Positions 44,818 through 54,285 of a DNA stretch of 64,000 bases are shown one piece after another. Both the position numbers and the translations under genes were made by a program. The stretch is taken from the NCBI GenBank assembly GCA_944389145.1, contig CALXLH010000025.1, forward strand, positions 62,001 through 126,000. The letters run 5' to 3'. The notes beneath the pieces were generated by a model, which was not told where the DNA came from, ran no database searches, and saw only the letters and a list, made by a program, of their open reading frames with translations. This stretch comes from an uncultured Spirochaetaceae bacterium (GTDB lineage Bacteria; Spirochaetota; Spirochaetia; Sphaerochaetales; Sphaerochaetaceae). Numbering within the stretch: the first letter of the stretch is position 1; each line of letters starts with the position of its first letter.

Positions 44818-46068
44818 TCATTCAGGGATCACCCTCATAAAGCGCTTCTTGCCTGCCTTGAGCATGAACTCCCCATCGGCATCAGCATCAGCAAGCGTTA
44901 TCACGGCCTTTGGATCCGTGATCTTATTGCCATTCACCTCAGCGCCGCCCTGCGTCACAAGGCGCCTTGCCTCTCCGTTGGAAGGAGTAAGGCCGGAACG
45001 GGTGAAAAGCTCAAGCACTCCAACGCCGCTTTCGAATACGGACTTCTCTATAGAGATCGAAGGAACGCCATCCTTGCCGGAGGCACCGCCGGAAGCAAAG
45101 AGGGAACGAGCGGCGCTCCTCGCCTTCTCGGCCTCCTCCTCTCCATGGATGATCTTAGTCGTCTCGTAAGCCAGGCGCTCCTTTGCATCATTGATATTCC
45201 TCTTCGGATCCTCATACTCTGCGATCTCATCGAGATCCATGAACGTAAAGATCTTCATGAAGCGCACGGCATCGGCATCAGCCACATTCCTCCAGTACTG
45301 GAAGAAGTCATAAGGCGAATAGAGGTCAGGAGAAAGGAAGACCGCTCCCTTCTCGCTCTTGCCCATCTTCTTGCCATCAGCGCGCATGATGAGATTGAAC
45401 GTGAGGCCGTAGCACTGCTCTCCCCCCATCCTCTGGATAAGGTCGATTCCCGCAACGATATTACCCCACTGATCCGCGCCACCGATCTGCAGGCGGCATC
45501 CCGTGAGCTCATTGAGCATATGGAAGTCATAGGACTGCAGCAGCTGATAGTTGAACTCAATGAATGAGAGTCCCCGCTCAAGGCGCTGCTTTACCCCTTC
45601 GAAGGTCAGCATCCTGTTGACGGAGAAGTATACGCCTACGTCACGGAGGAACTTGATGTAGTTCAGGTCGACAAGCCAGTCAGCATTATTCATCATCCTG
45701 GCCTTACCGACACCTTCCCCCGGGTTATCAGAGAAATCCACGATCTTACCGAGCTGAGTCTTTATCTTCTCCACATTGCTGTTGATATCCTCGACAGAGA
45801 GGATCTTCCTCATCTCCGTCTTGCCGGACGGATCACCGATGAGGCCGGTACCTCCTCCGACCAGCGCTATCGGAGCATGCCCCGCCTCCTGCAGATGATG
45901 CATCGCGAAGAACGGCACGATATGACCGACATGCAGAGATGGCCCCGTAGGGTCTACACCACAGTAGAAGGAGATCTTCTCCTTATCCATGAGATCCGAA
46001 AGTCCGTCGAAATCGGTACAGTCCTTAACGAAGCCGCGGTCTATGAGGGTCTGGAGGGCCTTGTTCAT
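44818..46068 (-). CDS. tyrS: Tyrosyl-tRNA synthetase
   Basis: A 416-residue class-I synthetase. YCGVDPTGPSLHVGHIVPFF contains the HIGH-type HVGH, YQLLQSYDFHML and GADQWGNI bind tyrosine and tRNA, KMGKSEKGAVFL is the KMSKS equivalent, and residues about 350-416 form an S4 RNA-binding domain (VTQGGAEVNGNKI). Its ATG shares the A of the glyS TGA stop, and AGGAGG lies five bases upstream. Last gene of a three-synthetase operon. Confidence 0.97.
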   Translation of the reverse strand: MNKALQTLIDRGFVKDCTDFDGLSDLMDKEKISFYCGVDPTGPSLHVGHIVPFFAMHHLQEAGHAPIALVGGGTGLIGDPSGKTEMRKILSVEDINSNVEKIKTQLGKIVDFSDNPGEGVGKARMMNNADWLVDLNYIKFLRDVGVYFSVNRMLTFEGVKQRLERGLSFIEFNYQLLQSYDFHMLNELTGCRLQIGGADQWGNIVAGIDLIQRMGGEQCYGLTFNLIMRADGKKMGKSEKGAVFLSPDLYSPYDFFQYWRNVADADAVRFMKIFTFMDLDEIAEYEDPKRNINDAKERLAYETTKIIHGEEEAEKARSAARSLFASGGASGKDGVPSISIEKSVFESGVGVLELFTRSGLTPSNGEARRLVTQGGAEVNGNKITDPKAVITLADADADGEFMLKAGKKRFMRVIPE

Positions 46069-47396
46069 CACACCCTCCTGTACTCTTTCATCTTCTGATG
46101 GATGAATGGGACGAGCTGATCAGCAGCCACCCTCTCCTGCTCCATGGAATCACGGAAGCGGACAGTGACCGTCTGGTCCTGCATCGTCTGGTAATCAACC
46201 GTCACGCAGTACGGCGTTCCGACCTCATCCATCCTCCTGTAGCGCCTGCCAACGGCTCCGCTCTGATCGTAGAAGGTGGTGAAATCGCTCCTGAGATCAT
46301 GCTCAAGCCTGGAGGCATACTCAGCAAGCCCATCCTTCTTCACGAGAGGAAGCACCGCGACCTTCACTGGCGCGATCTGCGGATGGAAATGCATGACCGT
46401 GCGGGTATCACCCTCTGGTGTCGCTTCCTCATCATATGCATCGCATAGCGCCATCAGCACGTTCCTGGTAAGGCCGGCAGATGTCTCAACGACGTATGGG
46501 ATGTACCTCTCGTTCGTCTCAGGATCAAGATACGTGAGATCCTTGCCTGAGAACTTCTGATGCTGCGTCAGGTCATAGTCGGTCCTGGAATGCACGCCCT
46601 CAAGCTCCTGCCATCCCATCGGGAAGAGGAACTGGATATCATAAGCGTCCTTGGCATAGAAGGCAAGCTCATCCGGGCCATGCTGATGCCACCTGAGATT
46701 CTCCGGATGGATACCCATCTTCTTATAGAACTCCATCCTCTGCTCCCTCCAGTACGGGAACCACTGCTCATCAGTACCTGGCTTGCAGAAGAACTGCATC
46801 TCCATCTGCTCGAACTCACATGAACGGAAGATGAAGTTCTTTGTCGTGATCTCGTTGCGGAATGACTTTCCTATCTGGGCGATGCCGAAGGGGATCTTGA
46901 CGCGCGAGGACTGCAGGACGTTCTTGAAGTTCACATAGATGCCCTGCGCGGTCTCAGGACGAAGATATACCACCGATGCATCATCGGCGTTCGCCCCGAT
47001 ATGCGTCTGGAACATGAGGTTGAAGTTGCGAGGAGCCGTGAACGTACCCTTGTTCCCGCAGACGGGGCATGGAGCGTCCAGGTCGATCTGATCTGCACGG
47101 AAGCGTGACTTGCAGACCTTGCAGTCCACCATCGGGTCGGTGAAGTTCGAGACATGGCCCGAAGCCTCCCAGACGCGGGGATGCATCAGGATCGAGGCAT
47201 CGAGGCCCACGATGTTATCATGCATCTGCGTCATCTCCTTCCACCAGAAGTCACGGATGTTGTTCTTCAGCTCCACGCCCATCGGACCATAGTCATAGGC
47301 CCCGTTGAGCCCTCCATAGATCTCGCTGGACTGGAATATGAAGCCGCGGCGGCGGCAGAGAGATACGATCTTATCCATTGTTGCTGCTTCTGACAT
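46068..47396 (-). CDS. glyS: Glycyl-tRNA synthetase, alpha2 (eukaryote-like) type
   Basis: A 442-residue class-II synthetase of the single-chain homodimeric type. [21 protein letters not shown] opens the catalytic fold, CKVCKSRF...CPVCGNKG is a four-cysteine zinc knuckle near residue 90, [14 protein letters not shown] is motif-2 related and [22 protein letters not shown] follows; the C terminus is the anticodon-binding domain ([16 protein letters not shown]). The frame is open 19 codons upstream into gltX, but GAGGAGAAT at the gltX stop fits the chosen ATG. Confidence 0.96.
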   Translation of the reverse strand: MSEAATMDKIVSLCRRRGFIFQSSEIYGGLNGAYDYGPMGVELKNNIRDFWWKEMTQMHDNIVGLDASILMHPRVWEASGHVSNFTDPMVDCKVCKSRFRADQIDLDAPCPVCGNKGTFTAPRNFNLMFQTHIGANADDASVVYLRPETAQGIYVNFKNVLQSSRVKIPFGIAQIGKSFRNEITTKNFIFRSCEFEQMEMQFFCKPGTDEQWFPYWREQRMEFYKKMGIHPENLRWHQHGPDELAFYAKDAYDIQFLFPMGWQELEGVHSRTDYDLTQHQKFSGKDLTYLDPETNERYIPYVVETSAGLTRNVLMALCDAYDEEATPEGDTRTVMHFHPQIAPVKVAVLPLVKKDGLAEYASRLEHDLRSDFTTFYDQSGAVGRRYRRMDEVGTPYCVTVDYQTMQDQTVTVRFRDSMEQERVAADQLVPFIHQKMKEYRRV

Positions 47397-47397
47397 A

Positions 47398-48876
47398 TCA
47401 ATTCTCCTCAAGTATGGTAAGGCCGCGATGGAGACGTCTCTCAGTCTCCTCAAGGCCGATCAGGTCGATCGAATCGAACAAGGGAAGCGATACCGTCGAA
47501 TTGGTTATGGCGACGCGTATCGGCTGGAACACGCCAGCGACCTTGATCGAAAGCTCGGATGCAAGGGCGGAAAGCTCCGTCTCTATCTCCTCATGGCTCT
47601 TTCCATCCCTCAGGCCGGAGAGGAGGATAGCAGAGCCCTTCCTAAGTGCCTCCGCAGTCTTCTCCAGATCAGAGCCCTTGCCGACATATACCGTCTTATC
47701 CATGACAGGCTCATCCCGGAAGATGAACGCCGTAAGAGGCACGACATCAGAGAGGACCTTCATCCTCTCCTTGACCGGAGGCACGATGCGCGAAACCAAT
47801 GCGCTCTCCTCAGCAGTCAGAGGATCATGGATGAAGCCGGCTTCCTGCAGGTATGGGGTTATGAGGGAAGCGATACGTTCATCCGAGGCCGCCCTTATAT
47901 ACTGACCGTTGAACCAGTCAAGCTTCTTGTAATCGAATACGGCCGGCGACTTGTGGATATTCTCCAGCTTAAAGCACCTCTCAAGCTCCTCCTTGGTGAA
48001 GAACTCCGTAGAGCCGTCAAGGGACCAGCCGACAAGCGTGACATAGTTGATGATAGCCTCCGGAAGGTAGCCCTTGGCCCGGAAATCGCGGACTGCGGTA
48101 GAACCATGGCGCTTAGAAAGCTTCTGTCCGTCCTTGCCCATCACCATCGGCAGATGGCAGTACTGGGGAACCTCCCATCCGAACGCATGGTAGAGAAGCA
48201 CATGAAGCGGCCCCGACGGGATCCACTCCTGAGCCCGCATGATGTGCGTGATATGCATCAGATGATCATCGATCACGTTAGCCAGATGGTAAGTCGGGAA
48301 GCCATCGCTCTTGAGGATGATGGGATCGGGAGAGATATCGCGGTTACGCCTCGTGATATCGCCCATGAGGATATCATGGAAGGTCGTCTTGCCCTCTGTC
48401 GGAACGCGGAGGCGTATGACCGGCCTTATGCCCTGGGCCTCAAGCTCCGCCCGCTCCTCTGCCGTGAGATTGGCGCAGTGCCTGTCATATCCCTGATACT
48501 CGCTCTTGGACTCAGCCTGCTCCTTGCGTAGCGCCTCAAGACGCTCAGGCGAGCAGTAGCAATAATATGCCTTACCCTCAGCGACAAGCTGCTCGGCGTA
48601 CTTCTTATAGATATCGAAGCGCTCCGACTGGATATAAGGGCCATAATCACCGCCTACGACAGGGCCTTCATCCCACTTTACTCCAAGCCATTCCAGCGTG
48701 CTGTAGAGATCTTCAAGCGACTCATCGCTGTAGCGTTCCCTGTCCGTATCCTCGACGCGGAGTATGAATTTCCCACCGGAGGATCTTGCGAAGAAATAAT
48801 TGAATAGCGCAGTACGTATTCCGCCTATATGCTGCAGCCCTGTCGGTGACGGGGCATAGCGAACGCGAACTTCCAT
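47398..48876 (-). CDS. gltX: Glutamyl-tRNA synthetase
   Basis: A 492-residue class-I synthetase. [21 protein letters not shown] holds the HIGH motif, [13 protein letters not shown] follows, and [13 protein letters not shown] is the KMSKS loop near residue 250. The C-terminal helical part binds the anticodon. AAGGAGAAGG lies before the start. It leads the gltX-glyS-tyrS operon; the glyS ATG comes one base after its stop codon. Confidence 0.97.
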   Translation of the reverse strand: MEVRVRYAPSPTGLQHIGGIRTALFNYFFARSSGGKFILRVEDTDRERYSDESLEDLYSTLEWLGVKWDEGPVVGGDYGPYIQSERFDIYKKYAEQLVAEGKAYYCYCSPERLEALRKEQAESKSEYQGYDRHCANLTAEERAELEAQGIRPVIRLRVPTEGKTTFHDILMGDITRRNRDISPDPIILKSDGFPTYHLANVIDDHLMHITHIMRAQEWIPSGPLHVLLYHAFGWEVPQYCHLPMVMGKDGQKLSKRHGSTAVRDFRAKGYLPEAIINYVTLVGWSLDGSTEFFTKEELERCFKLENIHKSPAVFDYKKLDWFNGQYIRAASDERIASLITPYLQEAGFIHDPLTAEESALVSRIVPPVKERMKVLSDVVPLTAFIFRDEPVMDKTVYVGKGSDLEKTAEALRKGSAILLSGLRDGKSHEEIETELSALASELSIKVAGVFQPIRVAITNSTVSLPLFDSIDLIGLEETERRLHRGLTILEEN

Positions 48877-48901
48877 TTCCTTCTCCTTAGATTGACGCCT
48901 A

Positions 48902-48930
48902 ATCTTATTATCTTTGCCCGTGATTTACAA
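48902..48930 (-). promoter_or_regulatory. Promoter of gltX-glyS-tyrS
   Basis: On the minus strand TTGTAA, a 17-base spacer and TAAGAT precede gltX by about 25 bases; the -35 overlaps the stop codon of the hydrolase gene. Confidence 0.5.
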
Positions 48931-49764
48931 CTCAGAGAACCAGTCCAGCACAGCCTTGACGGCCTTATCCTCCCCCTCCTTATCGCGATCATAGAACGGG
49001 AAGTGCGTGCACTCGTCGATCTTCACGAGGCGATGCTCGCATGAAAGCGTCCTGTCCAGAAGCCGCGCAGGCCCAGGACCGACCACGAGATCCTCTCCTC
49101 CGGCGATGATAAGCGTCGGAGCATCGATGCTGGGGGCCTTGCGCCCGGCCTCATGCATAAGGCGCAGAAGCTCGCAGCTCTGCCTTATGTAGTTCCATGA
49201 CCAGTATTCCCGGCCAAGATATGCGTCATCGGCAGGCGCATCCTCGTAATACAGGACATACGACGGATCGGAATGCCATTCCTTAGGGATCCTCCTCCGG
49301 ATAAGCGAAAGCGCCTTCAGGGACAGAGGAGGCTTCTTATCAGAGACTGCAGGCGCAGCCAGGACGATCCTGTCGAAATGGACGCTTCCGGAGACAAGCA
49401 TAAGCAGCGCTGTTCCCATCGAATGACCGACGGCATGAAGCGTCGCATAACGCTTTCTGAGATCCCCTGCCGCATTCGCAGCGACGGCAAGCCAGTCCCG
49501 TCCAGAGGATCTTGCGAAATCCTCACCGGTCGTTCCGCATCCGGGAAGGCGAGGGACATAGACATCGAAGCCATGATCGAAGAGATCGCGGGCAGGTCGC
49601 ACGAGCTCCCCGGGATATCCGGCATATCCATGGATCAGCAGCACGGCCTTATCAGAACCACCCTTATGGGCAAGCGTGAACGGCCGGGCAGCCTTGCAGG
49701 GGGCAGTCCGATCCTGATACGCCCCGTCATACCATGAAAGTGGCACGGAATAGCGGTAGACCAT
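48925..49764 (-). CDS. Alpha/beta hydrolase, carboxylesterase/monoglyceride-lipase type
   Basis: A 279-residue cytoplasmic serine hydrolase. VLLIHGYAGYPGELVRPAR forms the oxyanion turn, HAVGHSMGTALL carries the nucleophile serine, LIIAGGEDLVVG the aspartate and IDECTHFPFYD the histidine. It resembles YvaK/Est30-like esterases that cleave short-chain or monoacyl esters. Its ATG shares the A of the TGA stop of the membrane LuxR gene, so the two are coupled; the hydrolase may process a ligand related to that regulator, though this is speculative. Confidence 0.85.
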   Translation of the reverse strand: MVYRYSVPLSWYDGAYQDRTAPCKAARPFTLAHKGGSDKAVLLIHGYAGYPGELVRPARDLFDHGFDVYVPRLPGCGTTGEDFARSSGRDWLAVAANAAGDLRKRYATLHAVGHSMGTALLMLVSGSVHFDRIVLAAPAVSDKKPPLSLKALSLIRRRIPKEWHSDPSYVLYYEDAPADDAYLGREYWSWNYIRQSCELLRLMHEAGRKAPSIDAPTLIIAGGEDLVVGPGPARLLDRTLSCEHRLVKIDECTHFPFYDRDKEGEDKAVKAVLDWFSEL

Positions 49765-50666
49765 CACCAGGATGCCTCCTGAAGGAGATTCAGAAGATCT
49801 ATGCGCGACCTGACCTCCGTCTTGGCGAATATGTTGGCAATGTGGTTATTCACCGTATTGACCGAGATATTAAGCTCGGATGCGATCTCCTTATTCGTAA
49901 GTCCCTTCTTTATCAATGCGATCACCTCGTATTCACGCTCGGTGATATGGAAGCGCTCCTGCACGTCCTCGAAGGATATCCCATCCTTCGCAGGCTTATC
50001 CTGATCGGAGGATGCGTCGAGGTGCGCGATGGCTATGAAGAGGAATACGAGTATGGCTATCGTATACGAAAGCGATACAACCGATATCGATATCCCCCTG
50101 AGCCAGGGGAAGATCATGGAGAATACGACGATGGGGAGCATGGCGAATGAGATTATCACCATGGTACGGCACATCGTGCGGACAGAGGCATCCATGATCC
50201 TCTTCCACTCAGAGAACATCACGATGATGCAATAGAGGACCACGAGAGTCCAGATCGCGTACTGGAATATCGAGGAGATGGCGTTCTTCGTGGCAATCCA
50301 GATAATCGAGTCCGCAAGATAAAGCACGCCGGCAAGGAATGCCAGCGCACGCTCTCCCTTCCCTATCGGACGCGCGATCACCCAGTTGCAGAAGAACGGA
50401 ATCATCGAGAGGATGAACGTGGAATCAAGCACCAGGAGTATCTCCCAGATCAGATGCAGGACGAACCGGACCGTCCCGTCGAATGCAAGATAGGAGTACT
50501 CATCAAGAGCGAAGGCCACGACGGCTCCAAGGAGCGTCGCGGTAAAGACAACGCAGGTGCGCGACCATGTGTATCGCGCCCTGCGGTTCCATACGATTGA
50601 CAAGGCCAGGTCCATGCTGACGATGGCCAGGGCAATCAGGCTTATAAGAAGAGGGACAGCCTCCAT
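49764..50666 (-). CDS. Membrane-bound LuxR-type transcriptional regulator
   Basis: A 300-residue protein with about six to seven hydrophobic helices over residues 5-220 and a C-terminal GerE/LuxR helix-turn-helix near 240-298: FHITEREYEVIALIKKGLTNKEIASELNIS then VNTVNNHIANIFAKTEVRSR. Such one-component regulators sense a membrane or extracellular signal and act from the membrane. No receiver domain is present. It starts a few bases after the RloB-like gene and is coupled to the hydrolase. Its targets are unknown. Confidence 0.83.
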   Translation of the reverse strand: MEAVPLLISLIALAIVSMDLALSIVWNRRARYTWSRTCVVFTATLLGAVVAFALDEYSYLAFDGTVRFVLHLIWEILLVLDSTFILSMIPFFCNWVIARPIGKGERALAFLAGVLYLADSIIWIATKNAISSIFQYAIWTLVVLYCIIVMFSEWKRIMDASVRTMCRTMVIISFAMLPIVVFSMIFPWLRGISISVVSLSYTIAILVFLFIAIAHLDASSDQDKPAKDGISFEDVQERFHITEREYEVIALIKKGLTNKEIASELNISVNTVNNHIANIFAKTEVRSRIDLLNLLQEASW

Positions 50667-50669
50667 CAG

Positions 50670-51302
50670 CTACCTTCGCACCTTCTGGTTGTGGGACATA
50701 TCCGCGGTTCCGCAGATCGCGGTGATATCCTCATTCAGAGAGGGCATGGTCGTAGCCTCAAGGCCCGTCGCAGCCTTGGCGAGGGTATTGTAGTTACGGG
50801 CGTTGATGTCAGCGGTGGCATGGCGCGGGAAGAGACGGATATGGGTGTTCAGTCCCTTCGTGAGGAAATACTCCGGGGTCATCTCGAATCCTGGTAGAGC
50901 CTCCCCCAGCCTAGCCTCAAGCGGCGCGATATCAGAGACATATGATGAAGGAGCGCCGAGATGGAACACGAACCAGAGGTCGAACCTCGGATTGATCCAG
51001 CAGAGCCTGATCTTCTTCTTCTCTGTGTACTCCTCCATCGCCTTGATCTCGTCAACGCTCGTTCCGATATCCTCGAAGCCGAAGAGGGCCCACGCGGAAT
51101 CGAACTTCCCATGATTGCGCTCACGGGCGGTGAAATCGATAAGTCCCTTGAGATCCTTTCCCTCAGGAGCCTTCACGACGGTAAGATTGACATAGCGGCA
51201 GTCCTTTCTCATCTGAGAGAAGTAGAGGGCTTCCGCCTCGGTCGCACAAACCAGAAGCATCGTCTGCTTCGGCGCTGTTATGTTCTTCTTGCGCTTGATC
51301 AT
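50670..51302 (-). CDS. RloB-like protein (AbiLii-type)
   Basis: A 210-residue protein of the RloB family (PF13707), a TOPRIM-like partner of RloA ATPases in abortive-infection loci such as AbiL. VCATEAEALYF near residues 18-28 replaces the usual CEG..TE..YF, retaining the glutamate; the acidic strand reads WALFGFEDI rather than the usual FDxD; INPRFDLWFVFHLGAP near 100 matches the NPxFELWxLxHF signature. GAGGAGAG lies before the start and the ATPase gene ends one base upstream. Divergent acidic residues leave nuclease activity in doubt. Confidence 0.75.
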   Translation of the reverse strand: MIKRKKNITAPKQTMLLVCATEAEALYFSQMRKDCRYVNLTVVKAPEGKDLKGLIDFTARERNHGKFDSAWALFGFEDIGTSVDEIKAMEEYTEKKKIRLCWINPRFDLWFVFHLGAPSSYVSDIAPLEARLGEALPGFEMTPEYFLTKGLNTHIRLFPRHATADINARNYNTLAKAATGLEATTMPSLNEDITAICGTADMSHNQKVRR

Positions 51303-51303
51303 C

Positions 51304-52587
51304 TTATCTCTCCTCCCCTTCAGCTTCCTTCACCTCAGGCTCGACAGGCGTGCCATCATGGACGAAGTAGAACTCGCTCGTGATCGGAAGGGCACCATAT
51401 ACACCCTGCATGTAGCGCTGCGTGGCAGGAATCTTGCCGCGCGCTCCCTTGAAGTCCGAAAGCGAGTAATATACGGTAGAGCTTTCCTGGTCCTTCTGAG
51501 CGAACCATACGGCATCACGGCGAAGGAGCCCTTCCTTGAGAAGCGAAGGATTGCAGTCAACGACAAGCATCTGGCTATCCTTATCGCAGTTCTCGAAGAT
51601 CTCGACGAGATGGCACAGGATGTCCGGATGCAGAAGCTGGCCGAAATCATCTATGACGAGGGTCTTGCCGGTTATGAATGCCTCGAAGAAGGCAAAGCCG
51701 ATGACCGTGAGGCGGCGCAGCGACAGCGACTCGCCTGCGAAGATGTTGGCATAACCCTCGGCCTTCTTATCGTTGACGTAGATATGAGTGAACCTCAGAT
51801 GATCCTCACCCTGCTCATTCGTCCTGACCTCGATCCTGTTTATATCCGTGATATCGAGAGCCCAGAGATAGTTCAGGATCTGCTCACCCCAGCCTGGATG
51901 GGCCTTGAGCATATCGCAGGCATACTGCTCTGCCTTGGATGATACTCCCATCGGGAGGATATGCAGCGTCTTCTCGAACCATGTATAAAGCTCGAGCGAC
52001 GTCTGGCCACCCTTGCGGGCCGAGCCGGCGAGGAACGTCCTGTTCTCTGGAAGCTTGGCAGCCTGCCTCTTCTTCTCTCCCCTGTAGAGCTTGCCGAAGC
52101 GGTATGAATAGAGGCCGTCCTCTCCGAGGATGCGCTCGAACATGAGCTTACGGGAATTGTTGATGATGTAGTAAAGGGATTCCTCGAAGATCCTCTCCTT
52201 GTTAGCCTTGAGCGTATAGCGGGCAATGGTGGTAGGGCTCTCCTCCGTCCCCTCGCCCTTATCGAGAAGCACTTCGATTGAGATCGTGGCTGGCGTGGCC
52301 TTATCTATGCCATAGGCGAACACGGTTCCCGTAAGCGCGCCCTGAAGCGGGTTCTCCGGGCCATCAGCGGCCATTACGATCCTCTTGAGGACTTCCAATG
52401 CCCTTACGAAAGAGCTTTTTCCCGCGCCGTTAGGTCCGATGATGGCGCTCGTCTTGATTACCTTGAGGTGGTCATTTACCTCCACGAGCTTCGACGCAGG
52501 GAGCCTTGAATCCTTGACAGCCTGGAAGCTGATGGTCTGAGGTGACTTTACGGACTTGAAGTTCGCAATTGTCATATTTAGCAGCAT
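51304..52587 (-). CDS. RloA-like AAA ATPase (AbiLi-type)
   Basis: A 427-residue ABC-like/OLD-type ATPase. MTIANFKSVKSPQTISF is the typical start of SMC-like AAA_21 proteins, AIIGPNGAGKSSFVRAL the Walker A near residue 50, AGESLSLRRLTVIGFAFFEA a signature-like region and LVIDDFGQLLHPDILCHLVEIF the Walker B near 320, where Asp-Asp takes the place of Asp-Glu. AGGAGG lies five bases before the start. With the RloB-like gene one base downstream it forms a putative phage-defence pair. Confidence 0.82.
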   Translation of the reverse strand: MLLNMTIANFKSVKSPQTISFQAVKDSRLPASKLVEVNDHLKVIKTSAIIGPNGAGKSSFVRALEVLKRIVMAADGPENPLQGALTGTVFAYGIDKATPATISIEVLLDKGEGTEESPTTIARYTLKANKERIFEESLYYIINNSRKLMFERILGEDGLYSYRFGKLYRGEKKRQAAKLPENRTFLAGSARKGGQTSLELYTWFEKTLHILPMGVSSKAEQYACDMLKAHPGWGEQILNYLWALDITDINRIEVRTNEQGEDHLRFTHIYVNDKKAEGYANIFAGESLSLRRLTVIGFAFFEAFITGKTLVIDDFGQLLHPDILCHLVEIFENCDKDSQMLVVDCNPSLLKEGLLRRDAVWFAQKDQESSTVYYSLSDFKGARGKIPATQRYMQGVYGALPITSEFYFVHDGTPVEPEVKEAEGEER

Positions 52588-52634
52588 AAGCTCCTCCTTA
52601 TTGATGAGCCGCAGCCCACCGTTTCTGATTCCCG

Positions 52635-52663
52635 ATTATAGCAAAGCGGGAGAAAAGGGGCAA
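52635..52663 (-). promoter_or_regulatory. Promoter of the RloA/RloB unit
   Basis: On the minus strand TTGCCC, a 17-base spacer and TG-C-TATAAT (extended -10) lie 47 bases before the ATPase start, leaving a normal leader with AGGAGG. Confidence 0.7.
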
Positions 52664-52794
52664 AAAATACGGCAAAGGCTGCGACATCACTCATCGGTAG
52701 CCCGTAACGTATATTCTATCCCCTAAAAATGATGGAATATATCGCTATATTACTGCATTTCATCAGTGATAATCTAGCTAAAGGGGGTATCGTA

Positions 52795-52821
52795 ATGAAA
52801 AAATATCTCAAAATTACTTAA
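52795..52821 (+). other. Eight-codon open frame with a strong ribosome site
   Basis: ATG to TAA encodes MKKYLKIT. AAAGGGGGT lies six bases before the ATG and GATAAT about 25 bases before that. It overlaps the 3' end of the gene on the other strand. It may be a leader peptide, a gene remnant or chance; no longer continuation is visible in any frame. Confidence 0.25.
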
Positions 52822-53179
52822 TATTATTTAAGTATTTCTGGATATCCTCGGCAGAGGAACAGGTCCTGCCCTCCTTCCATGGGCCGGAGGAGATGACGAT
52901 CAGCAAGGGAGTCCCAGGCTCTGATAGATGATCGGAAACCCAATATACAGCGTTCTCCTTCACGCTCTCCGCCACAGATGTGAACCCCGAAAGCACGATC
53001 ACGGAGAACGATGATGAGCTTATCCAGCGCTTTAGCAGCTCCATGCCGCCAGAAGCGCTCGCAGCCTCCTTCGTCTCGCGGCAGCAGCCGCATGGAATGC
53101 CTGAGAATACGAGCTCGGCAGAATGGTAGCCGCCGAGATCCGGAATCATCGATTCATCTGCGTAGAGTATCGCTGCCAT
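52814..53179 (-). CDS. Small uncharacterised protein with a CGCC motif
   Basis: A 121-residue protein with no recognised family. GIPCGCCRETKEA near residue 30 has a cysteine pattern that could bind metal or act in thiol exchange; the rest alternates strands and helices (FSVIVLSGFTS, PLLIVISSGPWKEG) like a small Rossmann or thioredoxin-like fold. An upstream GTG is open, but GAGG fits the chosen ATG, three bases after the lipoprotein stop. It is the last gene of the PdxA-like/lipoprotein operon. Confidence 0.6.
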   Translation of the reverse strand: MAAILYADESMIPDLGGYHSAELVFSGIPCGCCRETKEAASASGGMELLKRWISSSSFSVIVLSGFTSVAESVKENAVYWVSDHLSEPGTPLLIVISSGPWKEGRTCSSAEDIQKYLNNIK

Positions 53180-53181
53180 GA

Positions 53182-54285
53182 TCACCTCAGTAGATAGTCA
53201 TATATAGATATGCCGGGATCGATCTGGACCTCCGTGCCATGCGCTGCGCTGACAAGCTGTTCCTGGGCCTCGGCATCGCGGCGCTGCACGGTACGGATAT
53301 CATCATAGAGGGTACGCACGCGGGAATCCGCTGTCTCGCCAAGCATGCCAGAAAGAATCGAAAGGCTGCCATCGAAATCACCGGTAGAGGCGGTAAGGAG
53401 CGCCGCATTATAGCCTGAGGGGATGTGATGGGAGCTCTCCCATAGCCCCTCAAAGCGCTCCGCAGCCTCACGAGTCTTGCCATCAGCGGCGAGGTCATAG
53501 GCCGCCTCTGCCGCCTCAAGCTTAGGCTTGTTATCCATAAGCGTCACGGTATAGCTCCTAACTGTCGGAGCGAACTGCCTCCTCAGGCCCTCGTTGAAGC
53601 CCCGGATCATGCGGCGGAACAGCTGTTCAACGCCATCGAACCTGGGCCAGTCAGGATCGACCGTCTCCGAGCGCTCTGCCGAATCGACAAAGGTCTTCTG
53701 TGCGACCACGCGCTCTGTCTGGGTATCTATGATGGTGATAGAATACCTTATCGAGGCCTTCTGCCTCACGGTGTAGTCATACCAGTATACGCTCACATAC
53801 TCATTGCAGCTATCGTCCCAGACAAGCTCTGACTGACGGCGGGAGAAGACAGTCTCATCGACATCCATGGATTCTATGCGCGGTATCATGACAGCATCGT
53901 ATCCGGCGTCATTAAGCCTCTTTGATACCATATAGCCTGAGTTGACGATCGATGCGGTCATCTGCATGTCAAGGAGGTTGTAGTATCCGGTATCACGCAG
54001 CGTGGCGTAAAGCTGATCGGAAGCATATGAGGCAACATCGCGGGAGAGAGATGATGCGGCATAGGAGGATCTGATCCGAAGCGTTCCTGCCATGAAGTCG
54101 AGCCCCCTGACCCATGTGGGACCGGGGAGGCTTCCCCGGTACGGCACCACAGGCATCACCGCAAGGTTGCGGTATGCCGACATGTTCACCTCGGAAGGAT
54201 AAAGATAATCAATGGAAACGCTGGTCTGGCAAGATGCCAAGAGCAGAACCACAGCCATTCCCAGTGCAAGAAGCAGCCGTCTCAT
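53182..54285 (-). CDS. Uncharacterised lipoprotein
   Basis: A 367-residue lipoprotein. MRRLLLALGMAVVLLLASC is a signal peptide ending in a lipobox with Cys19. The body begins NLAVMPV, a strand-helix start also seen in CsgG/DUF6340-type envelope proteins, and has a segment ITIIDTQTERVVAQKTF typical of those; a TPR-like helical part follows near residues 260-340. The start overlaps the PdxA-like stop by four bases (ATGA). The role is unknown; envelope location is well supported. Confidence 0.68.
   Translation of the reverse strand: MRRLLLALGMAVVLLLASCQTSVSIDYLYPSEVNMSAYRNLAVMPVVPYRGSLPGPTWVRGLDFMAGTLRIRSSYAASSLSRDVASYASDQLYATLRDTGYYNLLDMQMTASIVNSGYMVSKRLNDAGYDAVMIPRIESMDVDETVFSRRQSELVWDDSCNEYVSVYWYDYTVRQKASIRYSITIIDTQTERVVAQKTFVDSAERSETVDPDWPRFDGVEQLFRRMIRGFNEGLRRQFAPTVRSYTVTLMDNKPKLEAAEAAYDLAADGKTREAAERFEGLWESSHHIPSGYNAALLTASTGDFDGSLSILSGMLGETADSRVRTLYDDIRTVQRRDAEAQEQLVSAAHGTEVQIDPGISIYDYLLR

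Noticed and set aside
47338-48531. 397-codon open frame opposite gltX/glyS
   Set aside because: Antisense to two certain synthetase genes, with no promoter, ribosome site or recognisable product.
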